Of a DNA stretch of 64,000 nt, positions 26,964-35,021 are shown piece after piece (position 1 is the first letter of the stretch; the number at the start of each line of letters is the position of its first letter). Where the stretch lies: NCBI RefSeq assembly GCF_035555955.1, contig NZ_DATMGA010000027.1, positions 1-64,000 of the forward strand, in the 5' to 3' direction. This stretch comes from Eoetvoesia sp035555955. Lineage in GTDB: Bacteria > Pseudomonadota > Gammaproteobacteria > Burkholderiales > Burkholderiaceae_B. Below the pieces are notes generated by a model, which worked only from the letters and a program-made list of their open reading frames with translations, was not told where the DNA came from and searched no databases. The translations under genes were made by a program, and so were the position numbers.

Positions 26964-27593
26964 ATGAGTTCCCACAATGCGCTGTTCCATTCGCTTGAAG
27001 AGCAGGGCTGGGCCGTCAGCGATACCCTTGTCCCCGCAAGCTGGCGCGCAGCCTTGCTCAAGCAGGGCCAGGAGCTATGGCACGCAGGCCATTTCCACGA
27101 GGCCGGCATAGGCCGGGGGCAAAGCCATCAGCAAAGGCCCGACATCCGCGGAGACTCGATCTGCTGGGTCGAATCCGGCTCGCTGCATGCGGGCCAGCCC
27201 TTTTTTACATGGATGCGGGAATTGCGCCACGAACTGAACGCCAGGTATTACCTGGGCCTGCGCAGCCAGGAATTCCATTTTGCGCGCTACGAAGCCGGTC
27301 GCGGCTACAAAAAGCACATCGACCAGCACCACGGCACCGGACACCGGAAGATCTCCGTTGTCCTGTACTTGAACCCGCACTGGAAGCCGCTGGACGGCGG
27401 CGAGCTTTGCCTGTACCACCCCGACGGCCACCGCGAAACGCAACGCATACTGCCCATGCCGGCGCGGCTGGTGATTTTTCGCAGCGACCTGATTCCGCAC
27501 GAGGTCCTGCCATGCCGCCAGGCCCGCTGGAGCCTGACCGGCTGGCTGCGCTCGGATGAGCCGCCGCTGAAATCGCTGGGCGCGGATTCCTAG
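26964..27593 (+). CDS. 2-oxoglutarate/Fe(II)-dependent oxygenase (prolyl 4-hydroxylase-like)
   Basis: 209 residues. The facial triad is visible as H-x-D in KKHIDQHH and a distal His in LIPHEVLP, followed by the Arg of QARWSLTGW that would bind 2-oxoglutarate. The segment KISVVLYLNPHW and GGELCLY is typical of P4Hc-type bacterial oxygenases. The start MSSHNALF is preferred to an ATG 25 codons upstream because it matches the usual length. Its substrate is unknown; relatives hydroxylate proline, protein or free amino acids. It lies between the TRAP and Liv operons without obvious linkage. Confidence 0.85.
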   Translation: MSSHNALFHSLEEQGWAVSDTLVPASWRAALLKQGQELWHAGHFHEAGIGRGQSHQQRPDIRGDSICWVESGSLHAGQPFFTWMRELRHELNARYYLGLRSQEFHFARYEAGRGYKKHIDQHHGTGHRKISVVLYLNPHWKPLDGGELCLYHPDGHRETQRILPMPARLVIFRSDLIPHEVLPCRQARWSLTGWLRSDEPPLKSLGADS

Positions 27594-27659
27594 CGCGCTG
27601 CCGGCCACATGGCCAGTTCAGACTCCGCAGTCGGGCATGCGGATCAGGCGAACGACACG

Positions 27660-28391
27660 CTACACGCTTAGATACGCGCGCCGGACTTCGTCGTTGGCGG
27701 CCAGGTCTTCCATGGAGGCCTGGTAGCGTATCTGGCCTTTTTCCAGCACATAGGCCCTGTCGGAGACCAGCTCGGCAAAATGCATGTTCTGCTCGGAAAG
27801 CAGGATGCTTACACCTTGCTGCTTGAGCTCGATGATCATGTTGGCCATTTGCTCGACAATAAGCGGAGCCACGCCTTCGGAGGGCTCGTCCAGCAGCACC
27901 AGGTATGGATTGCCCATAAGCGCCCGGGCCACTGTGAGCATTTGCTGTTCGCCGCCGCTCATGCGCCCGCCGGGGCGCAGGGGCATTTCGCCCAGATTGG
28001 GAAACAGATCGAACAAGCGCTCGGGCGTCCATTGCGGCGCCGCCGTGCCGTCGGACCAGGTGCGCGCGGGCTGGCGGCCCACGGCCAGGTTCTCCATGAC
28101 GGTAAGCTCGGTGAAGACGCGGCGGTCCTCGGGCACGAAGGCCAGGCCCATGCGCGCCGCGTGATGCGGTTCGCTGCGCGAGATATCGTTGCCCAGGAAG
28201 GAGATGCTGCCGCGCCGCTTGTCCAGCATGCCCATCAGGGCTTTCAGCGTGGTGGACTTACCCGCGCCGTTGCGCCCCATCAAAGCCACGACCTCGCCGC
28301 GCTGCACGTGCAGGTCGAGGTCGAACAGGATCTGGGCCGCGCCGTACCAGGCGGCAAGCCCTTTTGCCTCAAGCAGGGTCTGGGTCGTCAT
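27660..28391 (-). CDS. Branched-chain amino acid-type ABC transporter ATP-binding protein, LivF
   Basis: 243 residues. Walker A is GRNGAGKST (about 40-48), the signature is MSGGEQQML, Walker B is LVLLDEPSEG and the switch segment is LSEQN, all as in LivF. The start MTTQTLLEAKG is fixed by the ATGA overlap with the livG-like gene; the much longer open frame upstream overlaps livG and is rejected. It is the last gene of a livK-livHM-livG-livF operon. The ligand is probably not limited to branched-chain amino acids in this family. Confidence 0.93.
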   Translation of the reverse strand: MTTQTLLEAKGLAAWYGAAQILFDLDLHVQRGEVVALMGRNGAGKSTTLKALMGMLDKRRGSISFLGNDISRSEPHHAARMGLAFVPEDRRVFTELTVMENLAVGRQPARTWSDGTAAPQWTPERLFDLFPNLGEMPLRPGGRMSGGEQQMLTVARALMGNPYLVLLDEPSEGVAPLIVEQMANMIIELKQQGVSILLSEQNMHFAELVSDRAYVLEKGQIRYQASMEDLAANDEVRRAYLSV

Positions 28392-29164
28392 GCCGGCTCC
28401 TTTACCGCTTTCTTTTCGAATGTCTTGCCCGTGCCGAAATACACTTCCTGCACCTTGGGGTGGTCGCGCAGTTCCAGCGGCTTGCCTTCGGCGATAAGGC
28501 GGCCGCGCGCCAGCACGATCATGCGGTCGGCGTAGGCGAACACCACGTCCATGCTGTGCTCGGTGAACAGCACGGCCATGCCGCGCTCGATGACCAGCTT
28601 CTTGGTCAGGGCCATGAGGTCGTTGCGTTCTTTGGGCGCCATGCCGGCGGTGGGCTCGTCCATGAGCAGCAGCTTGGGGTTGTTGGCGATGGCGATCGCC
28701 AGTTCCACGCGCTTTACGTCGCCGTAGGCCAGCACGCTGCAAGGCCGGTCGGCCTGGGCCGCCATGCCCACCTGGTCCAGCAAGTCCATGGCCTCGTCCC
28801 GCTTGTAGGCGGCCGCGCGGCGCCAGGTGGACAACAGCTTGTTGTCGGCCGACAGCAAGGCCATCTGCACGTTTTCTATCGCCGTCAACGACGCGAAGGT
28901 CTCGGCGATTTGAAAGGTGCGGCCCACGCCCAGCTTCCAGATGCTGCGCGGGGGCAGGCCCACCAGTTCGTGGCTGCCCAGCTTGATGGAGCCGCTGTCG
29001 GCCTTGAGCTGGCCATTGACCATGTTGAAGGTCGTGGACTTGCCCGCGCCGTTGGGCCCGATAAGAGCCAGGAGCTCGCCGGCCGGCAGCTCGAAATTGA
29101 TGCCGTCCACGGCCCGAACGCCGCCGAAGGACTTGCCCAGGCCCGATACTTTCAGCAAGCTCAT
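28388..29164 (-). CDS. Branched-chain amino acid-type ABC transporter ATP-binding protein, LivG
   Basis: 258 residues. Walker A is GPNGAGKST, Walker B is LLLMDEPTAGM and the H-loop is FTEHSMDVVFAYADR. The ABC signature is the variant LAYGDVKRVELA instead of LSHGEQR. That variant occurs in LivG relatives, so the protein is not necessarily impaired. ATGA overlaps join it to the permease gene before it and to the LivF gene after it. It is one of the two ATPase subunits that power the importer. Confidence 0.93.
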   Translation of the reverse strand: MSLLKVSGLGKSFGGVRAVDGINFELPAGELLALIGPNGAGKSTTFNMVNGQLKADSGSIKLGSHELVGLPPRSIWKLGVGRTFQIAETFASLTAIENVQMALLSADNKLLSTWRRAAAYKRDEAMDLLDQVGMAAQADRPCSVLAYGDVKRVELAIAIANNPKLLLMDEPTAGMAPKERNDLMALTKKLVIERGMAVLFTEHSMDVVFAYADRMIVLARGRLIAEGKPLELRDHPKVQEVYFGTGKTFEKKAVKEPA

Positions 29165-31188
29165 GGCTGCGCCTCCTTGACTTGAATGCGATCGATGCGG
29201 ACGCGCTCCATGGCCTGGGTGCGCGCCGCGCCGGCCTGTTCCCGCCCATCGGCCGGTTCGTGGCCACGCGCCTGGCTGGCGCCGCCGCTTCCCGTGCGGC
29301 CTTTGGCCCTGGCACTGAGGTTTTCGCACAGCAGCTTCAGGGTGCCGGCAATGCCTTGGGGGAACAGCAGCACCAGCAGCAGAATGATTCCGCCCAGCAT
29401 GGCCCGCCAGTAATCGGTATTGCGCGCCACGATGTCATGCAGCCAGGTGAACGAAACCGCGCCGACTATGGGCCCCACCAGGGTTTGCATGCCGCCCAGC
29501 AGCACCATGACCAGGCCGTCGATGGACTTGTTCACGTGCAAGGTTTCGGGCGCGATGCTGCCCTTGGAAAAGGCGAACAGGGTGCCCGCCAGCCCCGCCG
29601 CAATGCCGGCGATGACAAAGCCGTACCAATGAATGCGCTTGACGTTGATGCCGATGGCGTCGGCGCGCAGGAAAGAGTCGCGCCCCGCCCGCATGGCGTA
29701 GCCGAACGGCGAAAACAGGATGCGGCGCAGCCACAATGCGGCCCCCACCACCAGCACCAGGGTCAGGTAGTAATAAACGGTTTTATTGGACAGCCAGGCC
29801 GCGGGCCAGACTCCGGTCATGCCGTTGCTGCCGCCGGTGAAGTCGTCCCACTGATAGCAGATGGCCCATGTTATTTGCGCCACGGCAAGGGTCAGCATGG
29901 CCAGGTACACGCCCGACAGCCGCACGCAGAACCAGCCGTATACCAGGGCTCCGACGCCCGCCACCAGCGGCGCGACGATGAAGGTGAGCTCCATGGGCAT
30001 GCCCAGCGATTTCACCAGCAGGGCCGCCGCATAGGCGCCCAGGCCGAAATAAGCGGCATGACCGAACGAATGCATGCCACCCGGCCCCATGATGAAGTGC
30101 AGGCTTACCGCGAACAACACGGCCACCAGAAGGTCGATGAACAGCACGGTAATGTAGGGCATCTGCACGGTAAAGGCCGGCATGGCCAGCAACAGCAGCA
30201 CACAGGCCGCCGCGCCCAGCTTGAACCGCCTGCTGGCCGGACGCAGGGGCTCTTCGCCGTCGGAAGCATTGTGCCGCACTGCCTGGGCCTTGCCGAACAA
30301 GCCCCAGGGCCGGATGATGAGCACCACCGCCATGACCAGGAATTCCACCACCAGCGTAAGCTTGGTGAACGAGATACTGAACCCGAGGATCTCGACCACG
30401 CCCAGCCAGACGCAAACCGCCTTGAGCTCGGCAATGAGCAGGGCCGCAACGTAGGCGCCGGTAATGGAGCCCATGCCGCCCACCACCACGATCACGAATG
30501 CGGCGCCGATGATCTGGATGTCCATTTCCAGGTTGGCCGGTTCGCGCGGCAGCTGCAGCGCCCCGCCGAATGCCGCCAGCAGCGCGCCCAAGGCAAACAC
30601 GGCAGTGAACAGCCAGGCCTGGTTGATGCCCAGCGCGCTGACCATGCCGCGGTCTTGCGTTGCCGCCCGCACCAGTGTGCCCCAATGCGTCTTGGTAAGC
30701 AGCAGCCACAGCAGGCCCAGCACCACCGGCCCGATGGCGATCAGGAACAGGTCGTAGGTGGGGAACAGCCGGCCGAAGATCGAAATCGCGCCCTCGAGGC
30801 CAGGCGCCCTGGGCCCAAGCAGTTCCTCCGGCCCCCAATACCAAAGCACGGCATCGCGCAGCACCAGGGCCACGGCAAACGTGGCCAGCAGCTGGAACAG
30901 CTCGGGCGCATGATAGATGCGGCGCAACAGCACCATTTCGATCAGGCCCCCGAGTATGCCCACCGCCACGGCGGCCAATACAATGGCCGGCCAGAAGCCA
31001 ATGGAGTTTTCCAGCGTGATGACCAGCGAATACGCCACGTAAATGCCGACCATATAGAACGAGCCATGGGCGAAATTTACGATGCGCGTCACGCCGAAGA
31101 TCAACGACAGGCCGGCCGCCACCATGAACAGCGACGACGCGCCGGCCAAGCCGTTGAGCAGCTGTACGATAAAGCCCGAGAAATCCAT
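29161..31188 (-). CDS. Fused LivH-LivM permease of a Liv-type ABC transporter
   Basis: About 675 residues, twice the usual permease length. The N-terminal half (to ~300) is LivH-like: GLSLIFGVTRIVNFAHG and VVGGMGSITGAYVAA. The C-terminal half is LivM-like: GPGGMHSFGHAAYFGLGAYA, the substrate-loop segment AMRAGRDSFLRADAIGI and LLGGMQTLVGPIVGA. The tail after residue ~620 is charged and Ala/Gly-rich, and follows the last helix. An uninterrupted frame and intact motifs on both sides show a real fusion, not a sequencing join. The ATG at 31188 has GGCGGACAG before it; a GTG at 31200 is the alternative. Confidence 0.93.
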   Translation of the reverse strand: MDFSGFIVQLLNGLAGASSLFMVAAGLSLIFGVTRIVNFAHGSFYMVGIYVAYSLVITLENSIGFWPAIVLAAVAVGILGGLIEMVLLRRIYHAPELFQLLATFAVALVLRDAVLWYWGPEELLGPRAPGLEGAISIFGRLFPTYDLFLIAIGPVVLGLLWLLLTKTHWGTLVRAATQDRGMVSALGINQAWLFTAVFALGALLAAFGGALQLPREPANLEMDIQIIGAAFVIVVVGGMGSITGAYVAALLIAELKAVCVWLGVVEILGFSISFTKLTLVVEFLVMAVVLIIRPWGLFGKAQAVRHNASDGEEPLRPASRRFKLGAAACVLLLLAMPAFTVQMPYITVLFIDLLVAVLFAVSLHFIMGPGGMHSFGHAAYFGLGAYAAALLVKSLGMPMELTFIVAPLVAGVGALVYGWFCVRLSGVYLAMLTLAVAQITWAICYQWDDFTGGSNGMTGVWPAAWLSNKTVYYYLTLVLVVGAALWLRRILFSPFGYAMRAGRDSFLRADAIGINVKRIHWYGFVIAGIAAGLAGTLFAFSKGSIAPETLHVNKSIDGLVMVLLGGMQTLVGPIVGAVSFTWLHDIVARNTDYWRAMLGGIILLLVLLFPQGIAGTLKLLCENLSARAKGRTGSGGASQARGHEPADGREQAGAARTQAMERVRIDRIQVKEAQP

Positions 31189-31259
31189 ACTGTCCGCCAC
31201 TATTCAATTCAGGAAATGCCCGCATTGGCAATGCGGGGCTTTGTGCTGCTTCACGGCTG

Positions 31260-32474
31260 CTAATCGGCCTTGCGCATCTGGCGAACTTCTTCGTCGCTGG
31301 GCTGCAGCTTCTCGCCGTCGATGTATTCACCATTGGGCATCGCGCCCTTGCCGTCCTTCACCACCAGGCGGCCCACATGTATGCCCCAGGTCGCCTGATT
31401 GTCGATGGGACGGAAATGCATCTTGCCGAACGGGGTTTCAAACTGCAGGCCTTTGAACGCCTTGATCATGGCTTCGGTGTCGGTGGAGCCGGCCTTGGTG
31501 ATGCCGGCGGCCAGCGCCTGAACGGTGGCGTAGCCGATGACCGAATTCAAGCGCGGATAATCGTGGTATTTCTTTTCATAGGCTTCGATGAACGCCTTGT
31601 GCTCGGGGATATCGATGTTCGTGTAGGGATAGCCGGTTACGAACCAGCCATCGGGGGCATCGCCGCGCAACGGATCCAGGTACTCGGGCTCGCCGGTCAA
31701 CAAGCTGACCACCTCGCGGTTCTTGAACAGGCCTCGGGTCTTGCCTTCGCGGGCGAACTTGGTCAGGTCGGGCCCGAACAGCACATTGAAAATAGCGTCG
31801 GGCTTGGCGTCTTCCAGGGCTTGCACCACGGGGCCGGCATCGAGCTTGCCGAAAGGCGTGGCCTGCTCGGCGACGAACTCGACATCTGGCTGCAGTTTCT
31901 TGAGCTCGGCCTTGAAGGCGGCCACGGCAGCCTGGCCGTATTCGTAATTGGGGTAGATAAGCGCCCAGCGTTTTTTGTTCATTTTGGCGGCGGCCGGCGC
32001 CACCGACGCGGCCAGGGCATGCGTGCCGGCGCGCAGGCGATACGTATAGCGATTGCCGTCCTGCCAGACAACCTTGTCGCTTAGCGGCCCCGACGCCAGG
32101 AAGAACACTTTGCGCTGCTTGGCGAAGTCGGCCACGGCCAGGCCGACGTGCGACAGCGTGACGCCGGCCAGCACGTCGACCTTGTCGCGCGAGATCAGCT
32201 CTTCGGCGATGCGCACGGCATCGCCGGCATTGGCGTTGTCGTCGCGGAAAATGGTGTTCAGCTTCTTGCCCAGCACGCCGCCGGCGGCGTTGATCTGCTC
32301 TTGCGCCAGCTCCCAGCCCTTCTTGTACGGCCCAAGGTTGGCCGGCAAGGTTTTATAGCTGTTCAGCTCGCCGATAAGAATGGTGTCTTTCGATTCCGCC
32401 AGGGCGGTATTGGCACAGAACCCTGCTGTCATCGCCATCGCCACCGCGACGGTCATTTGCTTCAAGTATTTCAT
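31260..32474 (-). CDS. Branched-chain amino acid-type ABC transporter substrate-binding protein, LivK
   Basis: 404 residues with a signal peptide of about 26 residues (ending ALA-E). The mature part carries ILIGELNSYK and GPYKKGWELAQEQINAAGGVLGKK, typical of Peripla_BP_6. The start is set by AGGAG upstream of ATG 32474. It is the first gene of the operon, 71 bp before the fused permease. Upstream lies a phased set of TGTAG half-sites (32561-32587) that may regulate the operon. Confidence 0.93.
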   Translation of the reverse strand: MKYLKQMTVAVAMAMTAGFCANTALAESKDTILIGELNSYKTLPANLGPYKKGWELAQEQINAAGGVLGKKLNTIFRDDNANAGDAVRIAEELISRDKVDVLAGVTLSHVGLAVADFAKQRKVFFLASGPLSDKVVWQDGNRYTYRLRAGTHALAASVAPAAAKMNKKRWALIYPNYEYGQAAVAAFKAELKKLQPDVEFVAEQATPFGKLDAGPVVQALEDAKPDAIFNVLFGPDLTKFAREGKTRGLFKNREVVSLLTGEPEYLDPLRGDAPDGWFVTGYPYTNIDIPEHKAFIEAYEKKYHDYPRLNSVIGYATVQALAAGITKAGSTDTEAMIKAFKGLQFETPFGKMHFRPIDNQATWGIHVGRLVVKDGKGAMPNGEYIDGEKLQPSDEEVRQMRKAD

Positions 32475-32560
32475 ACTGCACTCCTGGCTCGAGACTGGCC
32501 GGCATCGGCAACGCTGGCCTTGTGGATACTTGGCCCGGACCCGCAAGGCCCCGGAATAAA

Positions 32561-32587
32561 TGTAGTGACGACTACAATAGTATGTAG
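32561..32587. promoter_or_regulatory. Three alternating TGTAG/CTACA half-sites spaced 11 bp
   Basis: TGTAG at 32561-32565, CTACA at 32572-32576 and TGTAG at 32583-32587 form two overlapping inverted repeats, each with a 6-bp spacer and a start-to-start distance of exactly 11 bp. They lie 87 bp upstream of the liv binding-protein ATG. One-turn phasing is the pattern expected for cooperative binding of a dimeric regulator. No regulator gene is adjacent. Confidence 0.5.
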
Positions 32588-32631
32588 TGAACGCTAAAAA
32601 ATACTAAGGGAAAATTCCACCATGCGCAATG

Positions 32632-32658
32632 TGGGTTCTCCCGGAACCCAAATATTTT
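32632..32658 (+). terminator. Terminator-like hairpin in the liv/xdhC intergenic region
   Basis: TGGGTTC (32632-32638), loop TCCCG, GAACCCA (32644-32650), then AATATTTTT. It reads as a rightward intrinsic terminator, although no rightward gene precedes it. It could end a small RNA or an antisense transcript. Confidence 0.5.
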
Positions 32659-32887
32659 TCCGGGGACTGATGTAACAACTTGAAATCTAAAGCGATGAAA
32701 GCTCAATAAAGACGGGCTTTTCCGCTGTAACAGGCATGGCCAGCCGTGACTGCTAAGTAGTTACCCTAGGCCTACGGAGAGCCTGAACGGCCTGCACTGA
32801 AACCGTGCAAAATTTGGGGCGAAATGTTATTTTTTTAGTGCCCACTATAAAAATACGACGCGTTTGCACCGGCTTGCGGCACGGCCG

Positions 32888-33940
32888 CTAAATGGCGCAC
32901 ACTTGATCCGCGCCCGAAGAAGGAATGCCGCCGCTGTTCTTGGCCTGGGCCACATCGAGGTCGCGCGGCAGAGTTACGCCGTTCTTGACCGCCAGCACTT
33001 CGGCCATGATGCTTACCGCAATTTCAGAGGGTGTCTTGCTGCCTATGTAGATGCCGATGGGACCGCGCAGGCGCGCCAGAGACGCTTCGGTCTGGTCGAA
33101 GTACTCGATGAGCCGTTCGCGCCGCAGGGCGTTGTTGCTGCGCGAGCCGATGGCGCCCACGTAGAAGGCCTCGGTTTCCAGCGCCTCGAGCAGGGCCAGG
33201 TCGTCCAGCTTCGGGTCGTGGGTAAGGGCGATGATGCAGCTGCGCCGGTCGGCCTTGAACTCACGCACGACGTCATCGGGCATTTCCGACACCACGCTTG
33301 CCCCCGCCACCGACCAGCTGGCGCGGTATTCTTCGCGCGGATCGCACACCGTAACGGTAAAGCCGTTGAACAAGGCCATGGTGGCCAGGTATTCGGTCAA
33401 TTGCCCCGCGCCGATCAGCAGCATGCGGTACTCGGGGCCGAAGGTATTGATCAGTTCGGTTTCCGACACGGAAAGCTCGGAAGGCTGGCCGGTGGGCTCT
33501 TGGGACACGCTGCCGTCGGACAAGCGCACAATGCGCCGCATCAGCTTGCCGGCCTCGAGTTCCGTCACCAGTTGCGCCAGGGCCTGCGCATCGGAGTCGT
33601 ATTCGATAAGCAGTTCCAGCGTTCCGCCACAGGGCAGACCGAACCGGTGGGCTTCGTCGGCCTTGATGCCGTACCGCAAGAAAGACGGCGCGCCCGTGGG
33701 CATTTTGGAGGGGTTTTCCGCGCCCGAATAGGCTTGCGAATAGCGGTAGATAAGATCGTCTTCGATACAGCCGCCCGAAACCGAACCCACGACGGTGCCG
33801 TCTTCGCACAAGGCCATGATGGAGCCGATGGGCCGCGGCGACGAACCCCAGGTGCGCACAACCGTCGCCAAAAGCGCGCGCTTGCCGGCCCGCCGCCAAT
33901 CGCGCAAAGTTCTCAAGACAACAAGATCCAGATTTTCCAT
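32888..33940 (-). CDS. XdhC family protein (molybdenum cofactor insertion / sulfuration)
   Basis: 350 residues. The N-terminal XdhC/CoxI domain includes TWGSSPRPIGS and GSVSGGCIEDDL. A C-terminal Rossmann-like XdhC domain has LLIGAGQLTEYLA and ALTHDPKLDDLAL, followed by GAIGSRSN. XdhC proteins bind and help sulfurate the molybdenum cofactor of xanthine dehydrogenase-family enzymes. No molybdoenzyme subunit gene lies within the window, so its client is elsewhere. The start MENLDLVVLR was chosen for the family N-terminus; an upstream Arg-rich extension is not credible. Confidence 0.88.
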   Translation of the reverse strand: MENLDLVVLRTLRDWRRAGKRALLATVVRTWGSSPRPIGSIMALCEDGTVVGSVSGGCIEDDLIYRYSQAYSGAENPSKMPTGAPSFLRYGIKADEAHRFGLPCGGTLELLIEYDSDAQALAQLVTELEAGKLMRRIVRLSDGSVSQEPTGQPSELSVSETELINTFGPEYRMLLIGAGQLTEYLATMALFNGFTVTVCDPREEYRASWSVAGASVVSEMPDDVVREFKADRRSCIIALTHDPKLDDLALLEALETEAFYVGAIGSRSNNALRRERLIEYFDQTEASLARLRGPIGIYIGSKTPSEIAVSIMAEVLAVKNGVTLPRDLDVAQAKNSGGIPSSGADQVCAI

Positions 33941-34042
33941 TGTGGCGCTCCATCGTTGCCGGCCGCCACGCCATACGCGGGGCCGGCGCCGCCGCTGCCC
34001 ACAAACTTGAAAACACAACAGGAAACGGCGCTGCCCTCTAGT

Positions 34043-34846
34043 TTACGGCTTAACAAACCGCAATGTCATGCGGTCGCTTTCGCCGATGGCCTGGTACTTG
34101 GCGCGGTCGGCATCCTTGTTGCGATAGGTGGGCGGCAATGCCCAGACTCCGTTGGGATGATCGGCCGTATCCTTGGGATTGGCATTGATTTCCGATTTGG
34201 CGTCCAGCTTGAAGCCCACGCTTTCGGCCAGCTTGATGACGTAGGCCTCATGCACGTAGCCAGTGCTGGCTTTCGAATCCTGCTTCATGCCGGCAGGCAG
34301 CCGATGCTCGGCCACGCCCAGCACGCCGCCGTGCTTCAGGACATCGTAGGCGCTTTTGAAAACCTTCTTCGCATTGTCGTCGCCCTGCGCGATCCAGTTG
34401 TGGATGTTGCGGAAGGTCAGCACCATGTCGACGCTGCCGGCGGGCGCATAATTCAGATGCTGGGGCGGCTCGAAGACCTCGACGTCGACCTTGCCGAAAA
34501 GCGCCGGATTCGCGGCCATCTTGCTGCGAAAGCTGCGCGCATAGCCGCGCAGGTGCTCGTCGGACGAATCAGGCGAATACGAACCCGCAATGTACTTGCC
34601 CTTGTCGCGCAAATACGGGGCCAGGATTTCGGTATACCAGCCGCCGCCGGGCGACAGCTCGACCACTGTCATGGTGGGCTTGATGCCGAAGAACATCAGC
34701 GTTTCGTAGGGATGGCGCGCGGCGTCGCGCTGCACATAGGCCGGCGTGCGCTGGCTGCTGGCGATGGCCGCCTTGAGCGCATCGTCGGCATGCGCCGTGC
34801 CCATCAGCAGCGCGGCCAGCGCGCCCGCCAAAAACAATTGCTTCAT
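34043..34846 (-). CDS. Exported class I SAM methyltransferase-like protein
   Basis: 267 residues. Residues 1-20 are a clear signal peptide (MKQLFLAGALAALL, cleavage after AHA). The mature part has a methyltransferase motif I, VVELSPGGGWYTE (61-73), a later VDMVLTFRNIHNW (motif IV region) and an AEHRL segment. AGGAGA before the ATG supports this start. S-adenosylmethionine is not normally available in the periplasm, so the protein either binds something else or acts on leaked cofactor. Similar exported proteins exist in related bacteria, with no known role that I can name. Confidence 0.8.
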   Translation of the reverse strand: MKQLFLAGALAALLMGTAHADDALKAAIASSQRTPAYVQRDAARHPYETLMFFGIKPTMTVVELSPGGGWYTEILAPYLRDKGKYIAGSYSPDSSDEHLRGYARSFRSKMAANPALFGKVDVEVFEPPQHLNYAPAGSVDMVLTFRNIHNWIAQGDDNAKKVFKSAYDVLKHGGVLGVAEHRLPAGMKQDSKASTGYVHEAYVIKLAESVGFKLDAKSEINANPKDTADHPNGVWALPPTYRNKDADRAKYQAIGESDRMTLRFVKP

Positions 34847-35021
34847 GATCTTGTCTCCTGTGATTGCCGGGCTTCCAGCATTTCTGAAAATGGAACGCGG
34901 AAGGCCCCCGCGGCGGAACGCCATGTTCCGCCGCATTGAGGTCATGGATCAAAGAATAGCAAAAAAGAACGGGAACCCGCAGGCGCCAGCTTGCGCCCGC
35001 CTGCCGCCCTCTTGCGAAGCG

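Larger units (their letters stand above)
32475..32887. other. 413-bp intergenic region between the liv operon and xdhC-like gene
   Basis: It contains the phased half-site array at 32561-32587 and a terminator-like hairpin at 32632-32658. The rest is AT-rich compared with its neighbours. I find no coding frame. A small RNA ending at the hairpin is possible but unproven. Confidence 0.6.

Noticed and set aside
28392..29315. 551-codon reading of the LivF frame through livG
   Set aside because: The upstream part is out of frame with livG and has no domain of its own. The ATGA overlap at 28388-28391 fixes the true start.
32632..32700. Small RNA ending at the hairpin before 32658
   Set aside because: No convincing promoter was seen on the + strand upstream, so only the hairpin is listed.
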